From positions 52,345,631 to 52,409,630 of the forward strand of contig NC_068971.1 of NCBI RefSeq assembly GCF_016808095.1: a stretch of 64,000 bases of DNA. The letters run 5' to 3'. Under the pieces are notes generated by a model. The model made no database searches. It had not been told where the DNA came from and saw nothing but the letters and a program-made list of their open reading frames with translations. The translations under genes and the position numbers were made by a program. Source of the DNA: Vigna angularis (lineage: Eukaryota > Streptophyta > Magnoliopsida > Fabales > Fabaceae). Of this stretch, positions 1 to 12,549 are shown in pieces. Numbering within the stretch: the stretch's first letter is position 1; every line of letters begins with the position of its first letter.

Positions 1-196
1 CATTGAAGTCAATGAAGTTTCTTCAATTTGATGGGCGAAAATGAATAATCAATTGGAACTTTCTCATGTGTTGACAATGATTGAGTTAATGTTACATAAA
101 TCTTGCTTCTTTGATTCTATTATGTTATTTCTCTCTCTTTTTGCTTTTCTCCTTTTGGGGTTAATATTACCTTTTTGGTTGGGTATTTTCTTGCAG

Positions 197-1595
197 GTGG
201 GATCTATGGGATGCCCCAACTGTTGGATCGCTATGGCCTGGGTGTGCCTATTGGACCTGGGACAATGGTATGAAGCTGTAAGCTAAAAGATAAAATCAAT
301 TGTATATAACTTCAAATTCCAGGACCAACGTTTTTTTATTACTGTTTGTCATCAACTGAAGAATCTTATGTCAAGTTATGCAGTTATTTGTTCATAGTAA
401 ACAATATTACTAAAAGCTAGATATGTATTTTTCCTATTGTGGTACAATCACAGGTCTTAGTGGTCTTAACGATCTAAATTTGGTTTTTTGTGGTCACAGC
501 TTACCGATCATGCATACATGGTCATACAGTTTGTTGTATTTTACATCAAAACAAATTACTGGACATGCATATTTTTCATCCTCAAAGTTGGATTTGATCC
601 CTTGTCAGTTAATGAAGCTATAATTTGTAAATTGTGTAATTTCATGGAGTTTGTTGCAAAATGTAATGTTTCATTCTTTCCTGGTCAGGGTGCCAGACCT
701 GGATTTTTTCATGATGATAAGTCTCAGAAAAAAGGTACGGGTTTGTTACTTGAATTCTATGTCTATTTATGTTCGAATGGAAACTGATGTAGTATTATTG
801 TTCCCATCCCCACTTCTCGAACAGACACAACTCGTGACAATGACTGGACATGTCCAAAATGTGGCAATGTCAATTTCTCATTTAGAACTGTCTGCAACAT
901 GAGAAAGTGCAACACACCCAAACCTGGATCCCAGGTTTGCTGCCTCTGTTTCTATGCTTCTTATTTATTGTGATTAACTTTTACGTCCTGGAAAATTTGA
1001 TGTTTAACATTTTTTTATAAATGATGATTAAAATTGTTGGATGTGATCGTTGGGCTGCAGGCCTCAAAGTCTGACAAAAATTCCAGTGAGTATCTTCCGT
1101 CATGACACGTCTCTGTCACTCTTGAATGATGTCATTACCTGATATAAGATCAACATATGTTAATTATGTTTCTTTGTGTTCGCCATTCAGAGCAAAAGAT
1201 GCCTGAAGGAAGCTGGAAGTGTGAAAAGTGTAACAACATAAACTATCCTTTCAGAACCAAGTGCAACAGACAGAATTGTGGTGCTGACAAGCCTGCTGAG
1301 TCTGATAAATCTGCTTCACCATCTGCTGATCAAAATGATCAGGTTTGTTGTCTAAAATGTTTTCATTTTGTTAACCTTCATTTGTTGTTGCAACAGTTGG
1401 TTTTCCAAGAGCAGCTTTGTGACATGATGAACATTTTCAAATTGCAATCTGTTGTGAAGTTGTCTTTTAAGTGGATTCTAAGGAAAAGCTTCAGTTTTGC
1501 TTCCATTCATTTGAAACCGTTTTGTTACACCTTTTCAGTTTCTTCCTATCTATCCATTGCAATCTTTAATTTGCAATTATTTACTGTTCCAGTGA
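197..1595 (+). CDS. RanBP2-type zinc-finger protein, 3' part (5' end outside window)
   Basis: Coding exons read as 197-267, 689-734, 825-934, 1061-1085, 1191-1342 and a stop-only exon 1593-1595; all junctions are GT-AG and the phases agree. The visible 134 residues hold two RanBP2/NZF zinc fingers, each of the form W-x-C-x2-C-x10-C-x2-C: one around DWTCPKCGNVNFSFRTVC and one around SWKCEKCNNINYPFRTKC. A Gly/Pro-rich stretch (GIYGMPQLLDRYGLGVPIGP) precedes them, and a short Ser/Lys-rich linker separates them. Fingers of this family bind single-stranded RNA or ubiquitin; the plant members are little studied. The layout resembles Arabidopsis At1g67325, which has a further finger that would lie before the window. 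After the codon for the last Gln the splice acceptor is followed directly by TGA. The 3' untranslated region continues from 1596; its end is not visible. Confidence 0.88.
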
Positions 1596-4493
1596 GTACT
1601 AGGACATGTTTGAGGGTTGAGAAGGTCCAGAGTTGTCATCAAGAATTGCTCAATTTCGGTGTCTGACAGTCAGTCTTGTCGTCCTCTATGTTGCAGCAGT
1701 TGTCAAGTCACTCACCTTCTCAATGTGTCAAGTTGTTGTATTAACTGAGATGGTATTTTGGTCTTTGTGGATTGTTATGATGCATGTGTCAGCCAACTTT
1801 CCTGGCACAAAGGTTATTGCAGTTTCCAGTTTTAAGTTTTCTTTTGGTTCATGAATGTCTGTGTTTAAGTATTACTCTAGGTGCCTCAAAAGAATATGAA
1901 GATTCTAAGTTTTTAGATTTATTAGGTGGCATTTAGTTTTGGGTAGTAGCTGAAAGTGTCTTCCTAACATACCACTTAGGATATGTGCATTGTTACAGAA
2001 GCCATTTTCTCTCATGCTGTTGCTTGTAGCTACATGGATGATTCATGTCGTGTCGTTGAATTAAAGTTGGCGGTAGATTATTTAGTAGTTTTTTTTATTT
2101 TAGTTTCATTTAGATAAGCGTTCCTAGCCCTATAATATTTTAGGGTTTTGGGTTATCTTTTATGTACCTTGAGTGCTAATCTTCTTGTTTCTGGTATCTC
2201 ACTCTTATATTTTGTTTCGTTACTCTAATATTTGGTGGATGTCAAGTAGGTATCTGTTCTTTATGAATCGTGTCAATCGGGCAATCTAGTCAATTTAGTA
2301 GTCCCTCGGAATTATTCTCTGCAATCATAGTTCGCGAATTTGTGTAAAAGTTAGTATCTGTATTTATGACTAGCATAACGGTAGTCATTCTTTTAGCCCA
2401 TACCCAAGAAGGACTCTTTTCGTATGGGTTTTGTTAATATACACAAAAATACATGAACAAAATTTGACGATCAGCTGATGATGGACTTAGATGTCTATAA
2501 ATATTAAGTATCCAGTGTAGTGCTGCTCCGTACGAATTGGACTATAAATCCATGCAGAGGATGATTGAGAAAAGAGATGAAGTAACCTGATATTGTACTC
2601 CAAAGAAGCTTCCAATATATGCTTTATTCTAGAAGCACGTCGGACATTAGCTGATAAAGCTCGACTTTGACGAGTGATCTGTAGGAAGTCTGCTAATAGG
2701 GTGTTCTTCATTGCTGGTTCTCACTACGTTAGCTGCATTTTTGTATTTAAAAGTAACCGTGATTTGAGTTATTAGGATTAAACTTAGAATGTCGTATAAC
2801 TTTTGGCCTGCATGAGGCTCATTAAATCATAATCCATATTACCCTCCTTTTATCTAATTTAATTTTTGGTTCGTTCACGTTTTTTTTGTTCAATTCGATT
2901 TTTATAAATAATAAAATTTTCAATCAATCACCTTAATGTAAAAGTTGTAATGACTTCTTCAAGGTTTAATCAAGTTTTCAATTTTAATAATGCATTTGAA
3001 TGACTAATTCCTTCCAGTTTAGATCCTTTATAGTTTGTGCCGTTTGGATTTAAAGTTGTCATTGTATCCTTAAAAATCAAGGGATTTGAATCAAATTAAA
3101 TTGAATGAAATATCTAAATAATGGAAATAAACAGGTAATTAATTCTAAAGTTTTTTATTTAATTTTAAACGGTACCATTGAAGAAGCTTACACTATAAGT
3201 ACGTTTTCAGAAATGTTGATGAGTTGTGTTAACAATGGTAATTGATTTCAACTCGAAAAAAGAATCATCTGCATACACCTGTTTAAGTAGATCGGATATG
3301 ACCTAAGAAAAAAATGAGATACTGTCAGGGTATCTCGAGTAAATTCAAGTTGGGGTATTACAAGTTTTTCAATTGAATTTGCTAACGGTATAAATCATTA
3401 AATAATTATTAAAAATTAATAAAGATGAATTGAGGGTGACCATATTCAGTGTTCTGTCGATGAAAATTCGTAGAACTTTCACGTTATAAACATGTAGTTG
3501 AAGCTTACGGGCCTCTTAGCATATTTTAACGCCGTCAGCTGCTCATGTATAGGGTCAGGTTTAAATTGGTTTGAGACATTATAAATATATTCTTATTTAC
3601 ATCCTTTAGAAATACATGTATCTGGAATCATACTTAGACTCAATTAGATGTATGCTCTTTCAATACGCGAATATCATTAGAATATGAAAATTAATTATTA
3701 GAAGTGGAAGTTAGACGAAAAAAAGTTTAATCATGGTTTCTATTTTTGATGATTTTTCTCAAATAGATTTTTTAATTATTTTATGTCTCACTTGGACTTA
3801 GGTTTTTAATTGTGAAAAGTTGATGTAATTGGATTTTTGCAGTGAAATTGGCTTAACAGCTGACATGACACACATGGTGAAAATACATGACAGACTCAGA
3901 GTACTTTACGTGAGACAGTGGTGGGAATTTTGATATTTTAAATATTAAAAAATTAATAAAATATAATTAAAACCTAATTGGAAATTTTTTAAGAAAATTT
4001 AATTTAATGGTAAGAGTTGAATTGTATTTATTTTCACAATTAAAAATTTAATTGAGAGAAAAAATAACCTAACCTATTTGAGGAAAGTAGGACCAACTGT
4101 ATAATTAAATCATGAAAAAAAAAACATTTAGAGGTAATGATGAATAAAGTTGGTTGATATATTATCCATCTCTGTATCGAAACTTTAAAATTGGAAGGGA
4201 AGGTAAAACAATTCATCAAATGCGGGGAAAAGTTCGGTTGTCATCCCTGGTCACAGGAGAAAGCAAGCATCTGTGTCCATCGATAATGGGCATGCAATGC
4301 AACGATACTTCAAAATAAACGAGCGCAGTCTGGTACAATATTAAATGTCTCGAGAGTTTTGGACAAAATTCAGAAAATGGAACAATGAGTTGGTTCAATT
4401 AATCTCCATTTAAAAAAGGAAGCAAATTAAGGAAAGACAGCACAGCATAGCAATCCAGACGAATGAGCATTGCATTAATAGTGTTGTTGTTGA
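1596..4493. other. 3' UTR of the zinc-finger gene, then AT-rich intergenic DNA
   Basis: The first few hundred bases are probably 3' untranslated sequence of the upstream gene. The rest is AT-rich, with only short open frames that resemble nothing I know. The stretch just below 4494 should hold the 3' UTR of the minus-strand SBP-box gene. I see no other gene. Confidence 0.6.
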
Positions 4494-6856
4494 TCAATCC
4501 AGATGGTTGCATGGAAAAGGCGAGTCATAGGGTGCACTCAACAGCTGAAAGTCTTGAAAGCGATTGTTGGTATCACAGTCTGAGAATGAGATGCACATGC
4601 TCATGGTGGAAGGGGAAGGTTGTTGTTGTTGATGATCAGTGTGCCAATATTCCGAAGAGGAAGCAAGTGGTAAGCGCTGCTGCTGGTGCGTCATCGATTG
4701 TGTTCTAGAGGAGCGTTCCAGTGATAGGAACTTAGTCTCATATGGACCCCATGAATTGCTTGACAGAAGAGAGAGAGCACGGTTAACATCTTGTGCACCA
4801 TTTGGATCACACGAACTAATGGAATTCGGATCTTCTAAACCTGCAATAACAACAGTTTTATTAATTCTATCAATTCTATCAGAAGGTTGAATTATTAAGA
4901 GCTCAACAATAACCTGGAACAATAGTCTTCGCTGCTATACTTCTGGATGTTAGAAGACCACTGTTATCATCAGAAAACATGGATACAATACTGGGTATCT
5001 TATCAAAGGCTTTTGCAGGCTTCGGAAGAAAATCTTTTGTCTGGGGGAGCTTGTTGCTATGCAAATTCTGCCAGCCCATGTTTGTAGCACTTCTTGAAAA
5101 TGCAAACGGACTCATCATTTGCCTCCCATCTGCAAAGTAAGTGAAGCACTTCATACTTTATTGTCAATTCACCAAATCAATATCAGAGGTTTTCTCAGTA
5201 ACAATAATGGATAAATGAATTCCGATAAACTACAAGCTAAGCTGTAACATTCACTGTTCATTTGTTAGTTTGTGTTTTGACATTACGAATTTAAAGTTGC
5301 TTCTTGAGGTGACACCACTCAATTATAAAAGGAACCAAAGTAACGGTGTTTCTTGCTTACCTACCACATGCTTTGCTTTTATTAAGTGTGCGCTGTCTGG
5401 TTTCCTATCACTTGGCCACCGTACTGTGTTTATGCCTTTTACCAAGTGATAGTTGATCATTTTTTTTACTATGGTCCTATTTAGATTACTTTTTTATAAA
5501 CGCAAAGGATTTTTAAAATGGATTCTCTTTGTTTACTGCTCACAAGTTTCCAAGCAGAAGTTGAAATAAATCGCAAAAACTAAGTACATAACAGAAACAC
5601 TAGAGGAAAACATGCAACTGTCGCTTGCTGGAATCAGTTGTGATCATACAAAAATGGGAATTTGTAAATCGCTGAAAAAGAAATTTCTGATAACATGGTT
5701 ACGATAAAGGAAATATGGGTCAGATTTTGCACAGATTCACCAAATTTTGTTCCCCCATTTGTTCATATTTTTACCACAAGTTTCATTCTCAGAATTCTCC
5801 CAGAAACATTTCATGATATGTTCTACTATGCATCCCAAAATATAAACTGCAAAACAAGACCAAGGAGCAAGACAAAAACAGTGGATTTTCCAAGAGAAAG
5901 GAATGTTTTTGTTATACCATAAGGCGACGAAGACAACGCTGATGGATTTAATTGGACTGAGTCAGGCTGTGGTTTGCGACGCCTTGCATTATGATCTGAG
6001 AGACGTTTTCTGCAGCTTCTTTTTTTGTCATCAAACTCTGACAGAGCATGGAACCTTCAACAAGATAATTCAAGGGAAAAAGCTTAAACCAATTTATCTG
6101 ATATGACCGAGAAAGACAGGAAAATCTTTATTTTAACTGATATGTGCTTGAAAATGTTATTTTTATTCGATGTCATTTTCATCAGAACAATCAAAACTTC
6201 ATTGAGATTTACCTGCTACATTGCTGGCAAAATCGGCGCTCCAAACCAGCTACAAGCACCTTAGGGGATTTGGAATGACCTTCACACACTCTGTGTTTGC
6301 GATGGTAATCTTTAGCAGATGAAAGGTCAAGGCCACAGCCTTCCACCTGGCAGCTTGGATGCTGCAAATTCTGATTACTGGTTTTATATTTCTTTCCTGA
6401 AGAAATTGGAACCTCAAAGGAAGATGCTTTCTTGGAATCACTTCCTGCGCATACATCCTCAAAGTACAACCGTTTGCCAAGCTTCAGAGTGAGCAAAGGT
6501 TCACCAGAGACTGGAGAAGGAACTGCTGATTGAGAAGTTTCAACTGGGCACAGTTCTTTCTTCCCAGTGGAATCATCCTGAGAACCTTCCAGAGTCAACA
6601 CCGATGCCTTGCTATCCTCATTTGACAGTGAATTATTGGAAGCTGATTTTGAGCTCCTTGGTGAAGAAGCATGTACTAGTTCAGACCCAGAACATGCACT
6701 CCCACCTGATGGATAAAACACCCCAACATTGATTTCTCGATCTGCTTCGTTGCTACAATCAGTTGTTGGTAACCTCGGATTTTCTGTTGCTTTTGTATTG
6801 AAGAAGAATAAGTGCTCCCAGTCCCATTGTCCGAGAGATTTTGCATTCCACTCCAT
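4494..6856 (-). CDS. SBP-box transcription factor, SPL2/10/11 group
   Basis: Four coding exons on the minus strand: 6856-6213, 6054-5918, 5129-4914 and 4840-4494, giving 447 residues with consistent GT-AG phases. The start is the ATG at 6856; the codon before it is GTG. The N-terminus ([16 protein letters not shown]) and the motif LGKRLYFED are typical of the SPL2/10/11 clade. The SBP domain spans the exon 1/exon 2 junction: [20 protein letters not shown], then the second zinc site ending [11 protein letters not shown], then the bipartite nuclear signal [22 protein letters not shown] domains bind GTAC-core DNA. The group controls vegetative phase change, leaf shape and reproductive development. 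The last exon carries a miR156 site at 4761-4780. A strong donor near 9004 and an acceptor near 6899 suggest a long 5'-UTR intron. Neighbouring LCR at 19028 is also a microRNA target. Confidence 0.95.
4761..4780 (-). promoter_or_regulatory. miR156/157 target site in SPL coding sequence
   Basis: The sense sequence is GTGCTCTCTCTCTTCTGTCA, the usual SPL target, encoding the ALSLLS part of the last exon. Compared with miR156 it has a single mismatch, near the centre-3' side of the microRNA. This predicts cleavage or translational repression of the transcript in juvenile tissue. The site is seen; its use is inferred from the family. Confidence 0.95.
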
Positions 6857-9300
6857 CACAAGTCCTTAGAAATTCATATGCAAATGCTCACTGTGATCTG
6901 CAAACTACAATTCAAATCAAACATAAGTGTTAACTGCTTTAGTTTCTTTAAAAATCATACAAGATCTTATCAAAGAGATTAAAGTGGTTCAAGAAAGAAC
7001 AGAAACTGGAATAGTGTTTGGCAGAAGCAAAAGGCACCGCGAATACCTGAATAAATGTGGTGGACGCATGATCAACAAACACTTATTAATAATACAAAAA
7101 TTGTGAAGCGACCAATAATTATAGAACCTAAGAACAGCTAATTCTTAAGGGTAAACATGGCAATCAATCTTTCAAAGACAACATTAAAATTAAAATCACT
7201 TGTTCTAGCCCTATGTCAGATGGATTTCCAGCAAGACCAGATGCAGAAGCAAACCATAGATTTAAACAAGAATAGAAAATATCTTGGCAGCAATAAAAAG
7301 GTACTTAGCAAATAGCAAGTGGTAATGGTAAGTAAGTATAACATTGCCAGTGTAAATTAGTTTAACCATACATTTTACCAAAGGCGAATTCGTAACCTGA
7401 GATGCTCCTAAGGGAATTATCTTATTCAAAATAACCAAAAGAAAGAACCTAATTACACAAATCAAACAAATCCGTGGACTCCACAGTGTTCTGCAAATCC
7501 CGTCCATAACTTTACAGACAGATGAGTGGCTGTATTTTAGTGTTGTAAGACTTCTCAGGCTGATATCAACCAGTCCCCACCGTCAAAAATTAAAAAAAAA
7601 ATAATAAAGGTGAGTCATTTATGTATTTCCCTTTTAAATTTAAAGTGTATACTAACTTCCCAGCAGTCAATTTGTGGCACTGCATTATTTTTACCTCCAG
7701 AAATCAACCTCCATTGTAAACATTATGAAGGGTATTTCATGATTTATTCATTCATGGCAATAGCAAAAAACGGTAACAATCCCTATTTATGTGATATGCA
7801 AGGCAATGGATTGCCCTAGTGATGTGATATGTTTAACTCTTTAACTCTTCCTACAAGTGTGTACTTACCACCAAAACTTCCCTTTCAACATGGGAAACCT
7901 TCAGATTCCAATAATTCACATTTATCACAGCAATGTCAGGAGTCGGTCATTGAATGAGACCCCACAACAGCAACAACCCAACAAATCATGACTTCTTGAC
8001 TTATCAGAACATCCAACACTCTGGCCAACACATCACAGTTTAGGCCCTTGTTTTAGTTAACACAAAATTAAGGCCAACAACCTTGCCTCCAACTCATAAA
8101 TGCAAGAAGCTCCACTTTTAATCCCCAAAAACATATGTAAACATATGTTACCGCAGCTAAGCTTTATCCAATCATAAGTATCATAAACCAATCGATATAA
8201 ACCCCATAAAAAGAATTTTTTTTTCTCCCTTAGCTCAAAAAATCTGAGGAAAATGAAGAGCAAAAAATGTTATTCTGAATTTTCAATGTAACTGTTAAAC
8301 ATTATACATGCTGGCTTTGGTGCTGAAGTCTAAGCCCTTGTGGAGCCAATGTCAATTCATTAGGTTATATAGGAGGGGTCTCTTTTCTTGGGACTTAGCT
8401 AGTACATTAAAAAGCTTCGGTCCCCATTTCCCCTAAAAAAGCACAAGTTTTTTCTTCTTTTTCATGTTTTTTGCATGAGCAATTTCATTAAGAAAAAAAC
8501 AGAGGCATCTATCTCAAGTTTTCAACAATCCCACTTTCCCAAGAAAATGATAAACCCACAAAAGTGTAGAGAGTAAGAGAGATGAAGAAACGGGAAACCC
8601 CCCAAAAAAAGCATCTTTTTTCATGGGCTAAGCCAAAAGTCCAGCCTCACATTGTGAAAGCTTTCAGAAAAAGGATGTTGCAATCTGACTCTACCACAAA
8701 AGGAAATCACAGTAAAAAGCAATAACAGCACAACAGGAACAGCAGCAGCACTCATAAACCTCACCCTAACATTAACACCGCTAATTAATACCCCTCACTA
8801 AAAAAATACCATAAAAAGAAAACCTCCATGTTTGTATCACTTTTGTTCCAAGTTCTCATCTTTAAACCACAAGAGTGGAAATGGGAAAAACTGCAATGAA
8901 CACTGATACACTCACTTGATCGGTGGTTCTTCCTCTACTCAGAAGAAGATGAACCAGAAATGGGCATGGAATGAATAAGTGAACAACCAAAAGGGTTTCC
9001 TTACCTTTCAACACAGAGCTGGAGGTGTGTGTTTGTAAGCTAAATCAGGAAAAACAGCAGATAACAAAATCAAAACCAGTGGTCTTTATTTCCTTTTCTG
9101 ACTCTTGTGCCGTTTTGGTTTTGCAGATCAAATTTAGGAGACTCACCTCTAAACTAAACACAATAAGAGAGAAATTGGTGTGGTTAATGAAATTGAAAAA
9201 CCAATAAAATAAATCAAGAGATGTGAGAAATTTGAAATTATCCAGCCTTTGGATTTTGATTATAAACACAGTCTAAGCATTCTATTAGCATTGATTACCG
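6857..9300 (-). other. Probable 5' UTR, UTR intron and promoter of the SPL gene
   Basis: No coding region is visible. A good acceptor (TTTGCAG) lies at about 6899, 40 bases before the start codon, and a strong donor (AAG|GTAAGG) lies at about 9004 on the same strand. Together they would make a 2.1-kb intron in the 5' untranslated region. This is inferred from splice signals only. Confidence 0.5.
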
Positions 9301-10470
9301 TTAATAGCCACATAAACACAAAGAGCTGAACCTGAGCATGTACTCTTCTTCGTACAACACATCTCACAAAACACAACAACCACAGTGTGTGTTCTTTTTG
9401 CACTGGACTAAACTAAACAAACACACACTAGTTTTTTTATAATAATTTTTACTTCTTTACATTTTTATTATTTTATCTTTTACTGTATAAAAAGATATTG
9501 ATATTACTCAAATGGTAGGATCATTTTCTGAAACCAATAGGCTAACTGTTCTGCTCCATAGCTCAGCATAAAAATGGACACATTTTTCATGAAAACGAAA
9601 ACCAATTAAACTAGCTGACTGTATCTTCAATTTCTTAAAATTCACTGGACACATTAACAAAAAGTTATCTTTCTTCTGCCTTTTGGTCAAACAGAGTGCA
9701 ATGTTTTAATTTCTTTCTTCTTGTTTTCCCTATTTGCCTTTGTGATATTTTAATTAAGGCTAAACTGAGACTATGTTGTTGAGCCCTATGTGAAAGTGCC
9801 TTGGTTGAAGAGAAGTAGTATTATTAGTGTGAATTGAAATTGGAACCTTGGTGCCATTACAAGTGGTCCATCACCGTTCACTTTCACTGTATAAAAATAT
9901 ACTATTCAACAATGGACAAACCTCAACTTGTTATTTGGCCAATAGGGAATCATTAATTACTGGATAATGTGGCAAAATCATTCATTTTCCAATGATTTAG
10001 ACTACTTAATTAACCAATTATTGATATGATCATAAAATGTAAATCAGGTTGTAATTACGTGCATTGTTTCATTATGTTATTGATTATTATTCACTAAATT
10101 TATTGAAGGGATGGGGTTTATTTGCAAATGATAAGGTTGTATTTAAAAATAATATATTTAAAAGTGTGTGCTATTTATTGTTAGAAAACATTTTATAACA
10201 AACTATATTACGTGAAATTTGATGATAATAAAAATAATATAATAAACTGCAATGATTAAACTTTTATGTTACAAAAAGTTATTGAAAGTATGAATTAACT
10301 GAATTTTACATCTCATAGTTTATGTGTAATATATGTATACACACAAAGAAATAAATTATCAGATGCATTATTAATATAAAGCAAGAGGTTCACGTCATAG
10401 CAATGTCTCTAACTCTTGTGTTTCATTAATGCATAATATGTCATACATTACAATAATGTAATAATATCTT

Positions 10471-10560
<90 letters not shown>

Positions 10561-12098
10561 TCATCAAGTTGAATTGTGCGGGTATGTATGTCCCTGTGCA
10601 TGTAATTTCTAGGGAGTAATAGCTAACACGAATTTTAATATCATACAAACTGCTATGCTAGTTTTTATTAATAATTAATCACTACCCTAAAGTAAAATAC
10701 AAAATATTAATATAATTAAGATAAGATTGATATTGTTCTTGGTTTTATCAATTATTTACAAATGATTTATTGAGATTCTTACATATAGTTATTGTTAAGA
10801 AAACAAAATGAAACATTTTCATTAAGTAAATATGCCGATCTCACAATATAACCTCCTAGAACTTTAGTAGAAAATTCGAAAGAAAGAGCAGTAGAAGTTA
10901 TCGACATGAAAAGTGTGAATTCAGGTTACTATTCAAACTTTTTAAAATATTAATATTACAATGCATGTTATGGTCTTGTATTTACGTGAATATGTAATAC
11001 TACTACTATTATTATTTTCCATAAAAAACTCAAATGATAGTAAAAAACAAGTAAATAGGTTTTATATTCTCAAAAAAATAGAAATAATGGAGAAGAAGAT
11101 GATTTTAGGCAATTCTTCTTACATTTCCATATCTTCATCTTGCATTCCTTGAATATGAAAATTTTTATTTCATCTTTTGAAGACTGTGTTATTTGAAAGT
11201 TATTTTTGATTTTCTGATTATTAATTTGAAAGTCATTATTTTCTAAAAAGCTTTCTAATTGTACACTTTTAAAACTAAAGTAGACTTCCAAAAGTATAAA
11301 AAAATAAAAATAAAAAATAATTTTTTAATTACACGTAATTTTTGTTTTTCAAATTATATAACTTTAAAATAATTTAAAAAAATAACTTTTGTATTGTATA
11401 ATTCAGAAATATTTTTTAATTTTGAATTTCATATTCTGAAAGTCATTTTTATCTGAGATTATATAATTTGAAAGTTATTTTAACTTTTTATTACATAATC
11501 CAAAAGTATTTTTTAAATTTGAGGTCAAACAATAAAAAAAAGGCAAAACTAAATTCACAAGAATGCAGGAAAAAAGGTAGAGAGGTGCAAGTATATTTTT
11601 TAATGTCAATTTACACTTGGAGTATGGGCCATTCATCCTGATTGGTTTGGGCCTATTATTACCGAGTGTAACGGGCTCACTATTTTCCGTGATCCAAATA
11701 TTATGCTCCTATTTTTATACTGGGTATTTCTCTCTGTACCTCCAATTACTTCTCCCTGGACCTCCAATTTTTTCCATAATTTCATTACTATTCTTAAATT
11801 TTTCTTTTAACCTTTTGTCTTTCCTAATAATGTGACCTTGCACCCCCCTTTTTTCTTTGTTGAAATTCGTCTAAATTCTAAAAGAATTTTGAAATTCATT
11901 AAAAATTTGTTAAAGACTTTGATATTTCGAAATTCGTTACAGATGTAAAAATTTCAAAATCTGTTGAATAAATGATAATTTTATTTCTAGTGTTCAAAAG
12001 TAAAAAAGAAAAAAGAAAATGTAATATTAATATTTATCCAAAAGTTAAAAAAAAGACACATAAATGCAAATAGGATATCCATGATAATTATAGATGGT
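9301..12098. other. AT-rich intergenic region
   Basis: Intergenic DNA between two divergently transcribed genes (SPL to the left, TMN to the right). It contains a compound microsatellite and long A/T runs. Between 11600 and 11840 there is a slightly more GC-rich patch with repeated 'cctccaat' words, possibly an old transposon end, but I found no partner end. No gene is supported. Confidence 0.6.
10475..10560. repeat. Compound microsatellite (AT)34(GT)9
   Basis: An uninterrupted AT run from 10475 to 10542 is followed directly by nine GT units to 10560. It has produced short spurious open frames of alternating Tyr-Ile. Confidence 0.97.
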
Positions 12099-12107
12099 TA
12101 TATATAT
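12099..12107 (+). promoter_or_regulatory. Probable TATA box of the TMN gene
   Basis: A short TATATATAT run lies about 70 bases before a plausible 5'-UTR donor (CATG|GTAACC at 12166/12167). The spacing fits transcription start near 12130, a short non-coding first exon, and an intron of about 375 bases that ends shortly before the start codon at 12550. Confidence 0.5.
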
Positions 12108-12549
12108 CTCCATTTGCATTTGCCGCGTTGGGTTGAGGATTGAGATCTGTATCGCCAGAATCCATGGTAACCTCTCTAATCAGATCTCTTTCATTTTCAA
12201 TTTGCAATGTGTTGCTGATAATGCTTTTTCTGTTTTTTCTTGCTCCCACATTGATTAATTACGCATTCATCGTGTTTTTTCTTCTCATCTGGTTGTTACT
12301 TGTTAGCGTTTTCAATCGAGTTGTAGTTTATTCTTGCCATCTGATTCTCTGTTCGTAAGGTCATAATGGTTCTTCCCTTCCCTTGCGCTTCACATTTAAT
12401 AGATCTGATTTCGGAATGTTGATGTCCGGTGCTTGCATTTTATTGTTAATTGTTAAATATTTTGCAATCTCATGCTAAAATGTTTTATTCTGTTGTAGAT
12501 TTGTGTTGAATGCATCGTCTCAGTTAGGTTAATTTTTTGACACTAGATA

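Noticed and set aside
6857..6859. Start of SPL one codon earlier
   Set aside because: The codon is GTG. The ATG at 6856 gives the MEWNAK start typical of the clade.
11600..11840. Possible second transposon end with repeated 'cctccaat' words
   Set aside because: No inverted partner or target-site duplication found within several kb.
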